A DNA stretch of 5,871 nucleotides from Candidatus Sumerlaeota bacterium (GTDB taxonomy: Bacteria; Sumerlaeota; Sumerlaeia; UBA8349): positions 1-5,871 of the forward strand of contig DNPO01000165.1 in NCBI GenBank assembly GCA_003501375.1, read 5' to 3'. The notes under the pieces were generated by a model. That model did not search any database. It was not told the DNA's origin and saw nothing but the letters and a program-made list of their open reading frames with translations. This document shows, in pieces, positions 1-5,146 of this stretch; the first letter of the stretch is position 1; every line of letters starts with the position of its first letter. Made by a program: the position numbers and the translations under genes.

Positions 1-243
1 ACCGGACACCCGTCGTTCGTGATGTCCAACTCATTCACCAACCAGACGTTGGCGCAGATTGACCTGTGGACGAACCGTCAGGCTGTGGGCGTTTACACCC
101 TTTCCAAAAAATTGGACGAGGAAGTCGCGCGTCTACACTTGGGAAAACTTGGTGCGAAACTGACCGTGCTAACACCTAAGCAGGCCGATTATATTGGTGT
201 TCCGGCGGACGGACCGTACAAGGCCGATCATTACCGCTACTAA
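1..243 (+). CDS. ahcY: S-adenosyl-L-homocysteine hydrolase (adenosylhomocysteinase), C-terminal 80 residues
   Basis: This is the 3' end of a gene that begins before the window; the reading frame is open from base 1 and stops at TAA 241-243. The enzyme reversibly splits S-adenosylhomocysteine into adenosine and homocysteine, using tightly bound NAD, and so relieves product inhibition of methyltransferases in the cytoplasm. The translation opens with TGHPSFVMSNSFTNQ, the conserved GHP..MS.SF.NQ block of the family. It then has the conserved KKLDEEVARLHL helix and ends in GPYKADHYRY. In the family, the Lys and the penultimate-motif Tyr of this tail (K426 and Y430 in the human enzyme) reach into the NAD site of the neighbouring subunit, and both are present here. 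The end is therefore intact. A terminator follows 27 bases after the stop, so ahcY is the last gene of its transcript. Identification is by family motifs I recognise and is close to certain. Confidence 0.96.
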   Translation, partial: TGHPSFVMSNSFTNQTLAQIDLWTNRQAVGVYTLSKKLDEEVARLHLGKLGAKLTVLTPKQADYIGVPADGPYKADHYRY

Positions 244-270
244 GCGGCGGAAACGTCTTGAAACATAAGG

Positions 271-340
271 GGCTGCAAGGGATAGTTAAGGGGAAAACAC
301 CAACGGGTTTTCGTCCTTGATTATCCTTGCAGCCTTTTTT
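271..340 (+). terminator. Intrinsic terminator of ahcY
   Basis: GGCTGCAAGG (271-280) pairs perfectly with CCTTGCAGCC (325-334) and is followed directly by a run of T (335-340). The 44-base interior is not a plain loop. GAAAAC (293-298) pairs with GTTTTC (307-312), and AAGG (288-291) can pair with CCTT (315-318), giving a branched or stacked hairpin inside the main stem. The large structured interior is less usual than a tight loop, but the closing 10-bp stem plus T tract is typical. Confidence 0.85.
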
Positions 341-357
341 GTTATTTCTTAAATACT

Positions 358-374
358 ATGGGACAATGTCCCAT
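358..374. promoter_or_regulatory. Perfect 17-bp dyad, operator candidate
   Basis: ATGGGACA (358-365) and TGTCCCAT (367-374) are exact reverse complements around a single central A. No T tract follows on either strand, so this is not a terminator. An odd-centred dyad with 8-bp arms is the size of a dimeric repressor or activator site. It lies 148 bases before the start of the AKR fusion gene, between the ahcY terminator and that gene, so the AKR gene is the most likely target. I cannot match it to a named regulator. Confidence 0.4.
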
Positions 375-398
375 GTTTTACTCCGTGTTGGATTCTTA

Positions 399-428
399 TT
401 GCGCGATTCGCTGACATTCCTGTTTAAT
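399..428 (+). promoter_or_regulatory. Weak promoter candidate for the AKR fusion gene
   Basis: TTGCGC (399-404) and TTTAAT (423-428) are separated by 18 bases. TG at 421-422 lies close to the -10 but not at the classic extended spacing. A start near 435 would give a leader of about 87 bases carrying the two hairpins at 448-481. An alternative promoter sits right at the start codon (511-516). Both are weak by sequence alone. Confidence 0.25.
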
Positions 429-447
429 ACAAGGGTGATTAGTTGCT

Positions 448-481
448 CCAGCGAGTGCTGGACAAGGGGTGGTTTGCACCC
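448..481 (+). other. Two tandem small hairpins in the leader of the AKR fusion gene
   Basis: CCAGC (448-452) pairs with GCTGG (457-461) across GAGT. Then GGGTG (467-471) pairs with CACCC (477-481) across GTTTG. The two perfect 5-bp stems are only 5 bases apart and end 40 bases before the ATG at 522. No T tract follows either stem. They could be a leader RNA fold, but each stem is short enough to arise by chance. Confidence 0.3.
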
Positions 482-510
482 AGAATAAATTCATTCTGTT
501 TCCAACGTGG

Positions 511-516
511 TAATAT
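511..516 (+). promoter_or_regulatory. -10-like element at the AKR start codon (possible leaderless transcript)
   Basis: The sequence just before the ATG at 522 is TAATATAATAT. TAATAT (511-516) ends 5 bases before the ATG, the distance expected if transcription began at the start codon itself. A consensus TATAAT at 514-519 overlaps it but would put the start inside the gene. The only -35-like match is TTCATT (490-495), which is poor. No Shine-Dalgarno sequence is visible before the ATG, which agrees with a leaderless or A/T-rich initiation region. Confidence 0.35.
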
Positions 517-521
517 AATAT

Positions 522-2879
522 ATGTCTGACGACATTCTTGATTTTATCCACTCGACCCTTCAGGAACTTGCCGAGGAGAAGCAGAAACAACCTGCTGCTC
601 CATCTGCGTCGTTCGCTGCAAAACGCAAAGCGGAAATTCCCCGGCACGATACTTTAGATGAGCCAGTGGAAGACATGGTTCCTACGGCATCCTCTCCTGC
701 TGAATCGGATGTTACCCCTGAAGCAGAAATGTCCCCCTCAGCAGTCGTTCTGCCAGAGCCTGAGGCAACCATTTCTGTGGAGGAGATAACGCCGCCTGTG
801 GAGGAATCCGGGGTGCTGTTGGTGGATGTGCATCCACTAACCGAACCGGATTTAACACCAAATCTCCTGGAATCCAACACTGAGGTTCGGGGATTAGAAG
901 TTGCAGCCGATGTAAATGAGGCTCCTCCGAATGGCACGAACCTTCCGCTTGCTGAACCCGAAATGGAATCAGATGAGTTGACCATTGTTGCGGATGAGGA
1001 GTTGCCTGCGCCAACGGAGAACTTAATTCCGCTTCCCCCCCTTGCATTACTGGGCAATCCGGTTGAGACGGATTTAAGCGAAGAGGAAGTGCAGATACCC
1101 GAGGACCCGCTGCTCCGCTCCCCCTTTGATGTTTGCCATCCGTTCTCCCCTGAATTACCCGTCGTGTTGCCAGTTGATCTTCCGGCTGCGGTTTTACCCA
1201 TCCCCGAATTGCCGATTGCAGAAGAACCGCTCCTTGCTGAAACAGAAATAAAACCTCCTGCTTCAAAAAGTACTTCGTTATTTGCACCCGGGCAGCCTTT
1301 GTTCAAGGAGGAAGAATCCCTTCTTGCCGAGGGTGCTTCATTGTTTGTGCCGGCTCCGCCTCCCGTTGTGCATAAGCCTGCGCCCGTTCCAGAAAAAGTT
1401 GAAGTCCCCGCTCAGGAAAGCAAACCACCTCTGCCCGAGCCTGTTCTGAATTTTCTAAAACCGGTGGAAAACGTTCCTCCGACAGTCCTTGCCTCTACTC
1501 CTCTTGTCCCCCCCGTTCCCGTTGCTGTTCCCATTCAGCCACTTGGGGCACGCCCTGCTTATGATTCACAGGCTTTTGGTGGGCCGCCCCCTATTCAGAT
1601 CGTAAACAAGACGGGTAAAGTTGGGGTGCCGCCACCCGCCGCTGCCGCCCAGCCCGCTCCTGCTGATTTTGTACCTTACGATCCCCGTGCCGTGCCCCTT
1701 GACGAGTCGCTTTGGGATGAGGAAGAAGCAACGCCTGCCGCGTCCCAAGCTGCACCTCCGCCTTGGGATGAACCAGCCCCGCTTTCGCGAAAGCAGGGCG
1801 CTTCAGAAGATGAGGACGATGATTCGGTCTTTATCCCCAAACCCGTTGCCGATGTTGCCCCCCCCATTGGCCGGCGCAAACTAGGAAAAACAAATTTAGA
1901 AGTTGTTCCCGTTGGGTTTGCAACCTTGGCCGCTGCCCAGCAAACTGCGATAGACAATGCAAAGGAAGTATTAAATGCGGCGCTGAATGCCGGAGTCAAT
2001 TTTATTGATACAGCCCGTTCCTGGTCTAAGAGTGAGGAGCAGGTGGGGCAATACATTGCGCATCGTCGCGATGAATATTACTTGGCGGCCAAAAGTATGA
2101 AGCGCAGTGGCGTGGAAATCGCTGAAGACATTCGGCAAAGTTTAATTGCCATGCGGACGGACCATATTGATTTGTACCAGATACAAAATCTGCGGACGCG
2201 CGAGGAACTCCAGGAAGTTCTTTCCCCGCACGGAGCACTGTTTGCCCTAAAGGCGGCACGGCAGGCGGGTAGCATTCGGCACATTGGCATTACGGGGTAT
2301 GAAATACCCATCCTGCTGGAAGCGTTGCTGACCGATGAGTTTGAAACGGTACAAATCCCCTTCAATATAGTGGAACAGGACGCTATCAAACTTTTGTTTC
2401 CGCTGGCTCGCGAGATGAATATTGGAGTGATTGGGATGAAACCGCTGGGTGGCGGAGCGCTTCACAACGCCAATCTGGCATTGCGGTTTGTGTTGGAACA
2501 CGAGAACATCGCCGTGACTGTTTCAGGAATGGATGAGGTCTGGCAGGTCAAAGAAAATTTGGGCGCGATTCGTAAATTCCATCCTCTGTTAGAGGATGAG
2601 CGGGAAGCGTTGATGCGCTTGGTGGATACGGCCGGCAGGCGTTTTTGCCGCCGTTGCGGTCTGTGTGTGCCCTGCCCGGAGGACATCAATATTCCGCGTA
2701 TCTTCCTCTCCTATCTCCAGTATACCCGCCAGGGGGCACGCCGATTGCTCCCCGCCGAATTGGCCTATATGCAAACCAAATCAGCAGCATGCACGGGATG
2801 CGGACTTTGCGAATCGCGATGCCCATACCATCTGGAAATCCGCGAGCGGTTGCAGATGATCAAGAAGGATTTGGGCTAA
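522..2879 (+). CDS. Aldo/keto reductase with C-terminal 2[4Fe-4S] domain and long disordered N-terminal extension
   Basis: The predicted protein of 785 residues has three parts. Residues 1-24 look like an amphipathic helix. Residues 25 to about 450 are rich in Pro, Glu, Ala and Val with almost no Cys or aromatic residues, so probably disordered; two WDE motifs occur at 398-400 and 415-417. From R451 (RRKLGKTNLEVVPVG) comes the aldo/keto reductase barrel, with FIDTA (494-498), LAAKS, DLYQIQN, GSIRHIGITGY, FNIVEQ and GVIGMKPLGGG. The end carries Cys 709, 712, 715, 718 and Cys 757, 760, 763, 767, each group followed by Pro: the two-cluster ferredoxin pattern of the known ferredoxin-fused AKR family. 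Family members usually have under 400 residues and lack the extension. D496 and K524 of the catalytic tetrad are present, but the expected Tyr is W501 and the expected His is Q555. Substrate is unknown; the role is probably cytoplasmic NAD(P)H- or ferredoxin-linked redox. The start at 522 is chosen because it opens a convincing N-terminal helix, although no RBS is seen. Confidence 0.9.
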   Translation: MSDDILDFIHSTLQELAEEKQKQPAAPSASFAAKRKAEIPRHDTLDEPVEDMVPTASSPAESDVTPEAEMSPSAVVLPEPEATISVEEITPPVEESGVLLVDVHPLTEPDLTPNLLESNTEVRGLEVAADVNEAPPNGTNLPLAEPEMESDELTIVADEELPAPTENLIPLPPLALLGNPVETDLSEEEVQIPEDPLLRSPFDVCHPFSPELPVVLPVDLPAAVLPIPELPIAEEPLLAETEIKPPASKSTSLFAPGQPLFKEEESLLAEGASLFVPAPPPVVHKPAPVPEKVEVPAQESKPPLPEPVLNFLKPVENVPPTVLASTPLVPPVPVAVPIQPLGARPAYDSQAFGGPPPIQIVNKTGKVGVPPPAAAAQPAPADFVPYDPRAVPLDESLWDEEEATPAASQAAPPPWDEPAPLSRKQGASEDEDDDSVFIPKPVADVAPPIGRRKLGKTNLEVVPVGFATLAAAQQTAIDNAKEVLNAALNAGVNFIDTARSWSKSEEQVGQYIAHRRDEYYLAAKSMKRSGVEIAEDIRQSLIAMRTDHIDLYQIQNLRTREELQEVLSPHGALFALKAARQAGSIRHIGITGYEIPILLEALLTDEFETVQIPFNIVEQDAIKLLFPLAREMNIGVIGMKPLGGGALHNANLALRFVLEHENIAVTVSGMDEVWQVKENLGAIRKFHPLLEDEREALMRLVDTAGRRFCRRCGLCVPCPEDINIPRIFLSYLQYTRQGARRLLPAELAYMQTKSAACTGCGLCESRCPYHLEIRERLQMIKKDLG

Positions 2880-2888
2880 AAAAGCACA

Positions 2889-2958
2889 GTGCCCCGCCAA
2901 TATATACCAACGCCGCAGAAAAATTTCTCTGCGGCGTTGGCATATATTGGCGGGGCAC
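2889..2958. terminator. Very long hairpin between convergent genes, probable bidirectional terminator
   Basis: The arms 2889-2919 and 2928-2958 are reverse complements over 31 bases with one mismatch (A2906 opposite C2941) around an 8-base A/T loop. The hairpin starts 9 bases after the AKR fusion stop. On the + strand no T tract follows. On the minus strand the stem is followed by TGTGC and then seven T, so the classical intrinsic-terminator layout points to stopping minus-strand transcripts from the PilZ and UbiA side. A stem this long probably blocks read-through from both sides. Confidence 0.7.
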
Positions 2959-3041
2959 TCGTTAAATTAAATGCACCTTTACAGGAGCGGCACCCGCATC
3001 GTGTGGTGGAGCGGCCGCGGAAAAAGGTAAGGCAAATCCCA

Positions 3042-3443
3042 TCAGGCTTCTAAACTACCGTCCGAATCGGACTGGCCATCAGGCGCGAGTGTCGCTACCA
3101 GACGCTTGAACTCTGGCGGAAGGATGCCCACAAATTTCAACCCGATTTCAAACAGGTTGGAGTTGGGCAGGACATCGCAGCGCACGGCTTTGGCTAAAAT
3201 CAATAAGTGAAAAGGGCGCATGGGCAGATTGATGTTGAGTTGCATCAGAATAGGAACCTTGATGCGTTGCTCGGTCATCACACTGACGCCGGATTCAGAC
3301 AGGTTTCGAGAGTGGGCCACCCCATATTCGTAAGGCGTGGAATCGTTGGTTGAGAGGATCGTGTACGTCATCTTGAGATGGCATACATACCGCTCGTGAC
3401 GACGTTGATCGTGGGCCCCTTTTGCACCGGTAAGAGAACTCAT
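3042..3443 (-). CDS. PilZ-domain protein (c-di-GMP receptor)
   Basis: The 133-residue protein contains both halves of the PilZ c-di-GMP binding signature: R14-R-H-E-R18 (RxxxR) and N47-L-S-E-S-G52 ((D/N)xSxxG). They are about 30 residues apart, as is normal, and a beta-rich segment follows (MQLNINLPM...LILAKAVRCDV...FEIGLKFVGI). Single-domain PilZ proteins of 100-140 residues bind cyclic di-GMP and act through partner proteins on motility, pili, polysaccharide or other surface processes; the partner is not evident here. The start at 3443 is chosen because it begins just before the domain and has AGGAG 12 bases upstream (3456-3460) plus AGGGA closer in. An in-frame ATG at 3539 would add 32 residues unlike PilZ; it lies only about 12 bases after the predicted transcription start, so it cannot be excluded. 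The ubiA-like gene lies upstream on the same strand, 221 bases away. Own promoter at 3558-3586; terminator at 2889-2958. Confidence 0.88.
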   Translation of the reverse strand: MSSLTGAKGAHDQRRHERYVCHLKMTYTILSTNDSTPYEYGVAHSRNLSESGVSVMTEQRIKVPILMQLNINLPMRPFHLLILAKAVRCDVLPNSNLFEIGLKFVGILPPEFKRLVATLAPDGQSDSDGSLEA

Positions 3444-3557
3444 TTGTCCCTGCGACTCCTTGCCAGAAAAAGCGATTTTAAACACGATCGCACACTGACG
3501 GGGTGGATAAAAAACCGCGTTGTGCCATGCTTTTAACATCGAAACGCGATGGCACTG

Positions 3558-3586
3558 AATCTAAAGCAATTCCTGAAAAATGTCAA
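3558..3586 (-). promoter_or_regulatory. Sigma70-type promoter for the PilZ gene
   Basis: On the minus strand TTGACA (3586-3581), a perfect -35, is separated by exactly 17 bases from TAGATT (3563-3558), four of six matches to the -10. Transcription would start near 3551, giving a leader of about 108 bases to the preferred start at 3443, or about 12 bases to the alternative ATG at 3539. This is the best promoter match in the window and makes the PilZ gene independently expressed, even if read-through from the upstream prenyltransferase gene also occurs. Confidence 0.65.
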
Positions 3587-3664
3587 CAGATTACTTTTGA
3601 ACCGCGAATTGGTGGGTGTATTTCGAATGTGCAGGAGGAGGTCGCCCGACTGTCTCGCTGATAC

Positions 3665-4585
3665 TTATCCCCAGAGCACGTCAAAACGCCCAAATGAAAT
3701 CACCAGTGCAATGTCTGTCACGGCCCAAAGAGCCATCGAACGATAGAGGCCTTTTTGATGCGGATAGCGGTCAAAACGAATCCACCAGTCGAGGCAGAAC
3801 ACCAGCCAGATAACGCCCTGCACAGCCCAGAGCACAATCGACGGAATCGAGATAAATGGCGCTCTGCCCGCCAGCAGATACAGCGCGCATCCCCATGCCA
3901 GCATGGCCAGCACCAGCGAGACGTGGATGAAAATCATGGAGCCATTTTTCCCTAACATGAGCGCCAACGTGCGTGCGCCTTTGCGCTCATCTTCTTCGCG
4001 CTGGTAAAACTGCGTCATGGGATACACGACAGCAAACAGGAACGCAAAACCCAGCGCAACCGTCCACGCCACGCCATCCGGGTGGGGATCAACCGCAAAC
4101 CATCCGGCCAGCAGCGTTGCCGCGCCATAACCCACCATGTTCACCGCCACATCCCATCCGCCGCGCGTTTTTAAGCGGGCGGGCGGTGCGGAATACAGCC
4201 AGGACAAAACGATGCAAACGACATAAGTCACCAAATAGGAAACGCCGAGGAAAAATCCGGCGATGGCACCAATCAGCATCAGCACAAAGCCAAAGGTGGC
4301 GAGATGGGCGGGCAGCGGCGGCGGATTATTGAGAAAACCGACGTCTCCGTCGTCCTTGTCAATAGCAGAGTTAAACGCCAAGGTTCCGCCGTTCATACAG
4401 ACAGCCCAGACAATGCAACCGATCAAGGCTTGGAGGAGTGCGTGCGTTCCGGTGCTTTTAAAAATGTCCGGCCCTTTGGCCATGAGCGCGCCTGCAAAGG
4501 CGTGCGCAAAAACGGTTGGCCACGATTTGGGGCGCAGGTGGAGGAAGTAGGCTACAGCAGTGGAGGGGGAGGGTTGGGCAGTCAT
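3665..4585 (-). CDS. UbiA-family polyprenyl transferase, integral membrane
   Basis: This 306-residue protein is very hydrophobic, with about eight or nine likely membrane helices, the normal size for UbiA enzymes. They move a prenyl chain from a polyprenyl diphosphate to an acceptor in quinone, chlorophyll, haem or archaeal-type lipid synthesis. The first Asp-rich motif is N72-S-A-I-D76-K-D78-D-G-D81, followed by NNPPP (86-90) where many relatives have an NRP block. The cytoplasmic-loop signature YSAPPARLKTRGG (131-143) is textbook for the superfamily, including chlorophyll and homogentisate prenyltransferases. The second motif is QREEDERKGARTLA (195-208): the second acidic position, D199, is kept, but Q195 seems to stand where the first Asp normally is. 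The acceptor cannot be named from sequence. No other quinone or pigment gene is nearby. ATG 4585 has no Shine-Dalgarno sequence, and a terminator hairpin lies 44 bases upstream, which suggests control by a terminating leader or a private short promoter. No terminator is seen before the PilZ promoter. Confidence 0.9.
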   Translation of the reverse strand: MTAQPSPSTAVAYFLHLRPKSWPTVFAHAFAGALMAKGPDIFKSTGTHALLQALIGCIVWAVCMNGGTLAFNSAIDKDDGDVGFLNNPPPLPAHLATFGFVLMLIGAIAGFFLGVSYLVTYVVCIVLSWLYSAPPARLKTRGGWDVAVNMVGYGAATLLAGWFAVDPHPDGVAWTVALGFAFLFAVVYPMTQFYQREEDERKGARTLALMLGKNGSMIFIHVSLVLAMLAWGCALYLLAGRAPFISIPSIVLWAVQGVIWLVFCLDWWIRFDRYPHQKGLYRSMALWAVTDIALVISFGRFDVLWG

Positions 4586-4594
4586 GGTTCAATT

Positions 4595-4621
4595 TGTATA
4601 AGAAACGCCGCCAAATTTCAA
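4595..4621 (-). promoter_or_regulatory. Short-leader promoter candidate for the prenyltransferase gene
   Basis: TTGAAA (4621-4616) and TATACA (4600-4595) lie between the upstream terminator and the ATG at 4585. The spacing is 15 bases, below the usual 16-18. Transcription would begin two or three bases before the ATG, so the message would be nearly leaderless, which fits the lack of an RBS. If this promoter is real, the upstream terminator simply insulates the gene from a separate RNA; if not, the terminator attenuates the gene. Confidence 0.35.
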
Positions 4622-4628
4622 AGGAAAT

Positions 4629-4936
4629 AAAAAAGGCACCCGCCAAAAATTGGCGGATGCCTTTTACCATATTAACCCGCGGCGCCGTTCACTAGAGTAG
4701 GTGAACCGGGTCACCAGGTGGGTGCTCGCAAGATCGTCGTTAGGATTTCCACAAGAAGGGACTTCCACTAGACGGAGTAATATGAAGCTCCCGATTTTGA
4801 ATCATTGGCTCGCTACATCACTAACAAACCAACGCCGCAGGCAATTCAAGTTTTGAAAGAACCAGAGGGAACGTACCCCTCAAAAGGGCCTGATTTTACC
4901 GCTTTATTCTGGGGAGTGAACCCCTCTTTTTAACCC
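4629..4936 (-). ncRNA. Candidate structured RNA: small RNA gene or terminating leader of the prenyltransferase gene
   Basis: The 461 bases between 4671 and 5131 hold no convincing protein gene. A minus-strand transcript from about 4936 to the T tract near 4629 would be about 308 bases long. Paired elements include GAGGG 4865-4869 with CCCTC 4877-4881; a two-step stem (TTGAAT 4797-4802 with ATTCAA 4844-4849, and inside it TTGGCT 4805-4810 with AACCAA 4827-4832, one G-U on the minus RNA); GGAG 4774-4777 with CTCC 4788-4791; and GTTCAC 4687-4692 with GTGAAC 4701-4706, extendable by two G-C pairs past a one-base bulge. The last competes with GGTGA 4700-4704 pairing TCACC 4711-4715. The sole reason for a terminator at 4631-4665 reading in this direction is a transcript like this. 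I checked for hallmarks of tmRNA, RNase P RNA, SRP RNA, 6S RNA and the common riboswitches and recognised none. Confidence 0.4.
4631..4665 (-). terminator. Intrinsic terminator upstream of the prenyltransferase gene
   Basis: Arms 4631-4646 and 4650-4665 pair over 16 bases with one mismatch (C4639 opposite A4657) around AAA. On the minus strand the stem is followed by T runs (TTTTTT, A, TTT, from 4634 down to 4625), a strong intrinsic terminator. On the + strand only four T follow. It lies 45 bases before the ATG at 4585, inside what would be the gene's 5' region, and no ORF on the minus strand ends just upstream of it. Confidence 0.82.
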
Positions 4937-4942
4937 GACTGT

Positions 4943-4972
4943 ATCTTATCAAACCGCCTCCAGACATAGCAA
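4943..4972 (-). promoter_or_regulatory. Promoter candidate for the minus-strand RNA
   Basis: On the minus strand TTGCTA (4972-4967) and TAAGAT (4948-4943) are separated by 18 bases; transcription would start near 4936. Each hexamer matches consensus at four positions. The element faces away from the + strand promoter at 5047-5074, making a divergent promoter pair with about 75 bases between the two -35 elements. Confidence 0.4.
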
Positions 4973-5021
4973 GCAAAATCAGGCAAAACACTTCTCTGGT
5001 CGTAAAAAAAGTGGTCAGTTA

Positions 5022-5044
5022 TTGATCATCAAAACGTCGTTTTG
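5022..5044. promoter_or_regulatory. Two overlapping palindromes, operator candidate between divergent promoters
   Basis: TTGAT-C-ATCAA (5022-5032) and CAAAACG-T-CGTTTTG (5030-5044) are both perfect dyads and share three bases. The second ends two bases before the -35 of the + strand promoter. Neither is followed by a T tract on the + strand, and the larger dyad is too small and A/T-rich for a terminator. The position suits a regulator acting on the orphan gene at 5147 and perhaps on the divergent RNA. No known site is recognised. Confidence 0.4.
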
Positions 5045-5046
5045 TC

Positions 5047-5074
5047 TTGTGGTTGGGCAAAATTGTGTTAGAAT
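5047..5074 (+). promoter_or_regulatory. Extended -10 promoter for the orphan gene at 5147
   Basis: TTGTGG (5047-5052) and TAGAAT (5069-5074) are separated by 16 bases, and TG at 5066-5067 gives the TGn extension of the -10. Transcription would start near 5081, giving a leader of about 65 bases before the ATG at 5147. No Shine-Dalgarno sequence is visible in that leader. Confidence 0.5.
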
Positions 5075-5146
5075 ACTGTTTTGATTGCCAGCATGTTGCT
5101 TGGCTTCTCATCTTACTTCTAACAATTTACGTTGCCTACCCTCATT

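Noticed and set aside
560..1306. Open frame of 248 codons on the minus strand, opposite the disordered N-terminal part of the reductase fusion.
   Set aside because: The translation is Ser/Gly/Thr-rich low complexity, a mirror of the Pro/Glu/Ala-rich codons on the other strand, with no domain or RBS. The same holds for the 191-codon frame at 712-1287.
3444..3539. Extending the PilZ protein to the ATG at 3539 (165 residues).
   Set aside because: The added 32 residues do not look like PilZ, and the start at 3443 has an AGGAG upstream; kept only as an alternative.
4574..4602. Promoter-like pair TTGGGC-17-TATAAG on the + strand, overlapping the prenyltransferase start.
   Set aside because: It would only make a transcript of about 55 bases into the weak + strand side of the 4631-4665 hairpin; the A/T-rich box is better explained by minus-strand initiation. 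Not excluded, but unsupported.
4675..4740. Resemblance of GTGAACCGGGTCA (4701-4713) to part of the bacterial SRP (4.5S) RNA.
   Set aside because: The defining GGAAGGAAGCAGC apical loop and the matching asymmetric loop are absent, so this is not an SRP RNA.
4911..4931. GGGG-AGTGAA-CCCC followed by TCTTTTT, looking like a small + strand terminator.
   Set aside because: The stem is only 4 bp and no + strand gene precedes it; it may just be the 5' hairpin of the minus-strand RNA.
4671..4940. Possible tmRNA, RNase P RNA or 6S RNA in the non-coding region.
   Set aside because: No tRNA-like end with TTCRANTC, no tag-peptide frame, no GAGGAAAGTCC or ACAGAA blocks, and no single long hairpin with a central bubble could be found. 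GCCTGCGGCG on the minus strand recalls part of E. coli 6S but is isolated.
4997..5016. TGGTC direct repeat flanking an A tract.
   Set aside because: Five bases repeated once is expected by chance.
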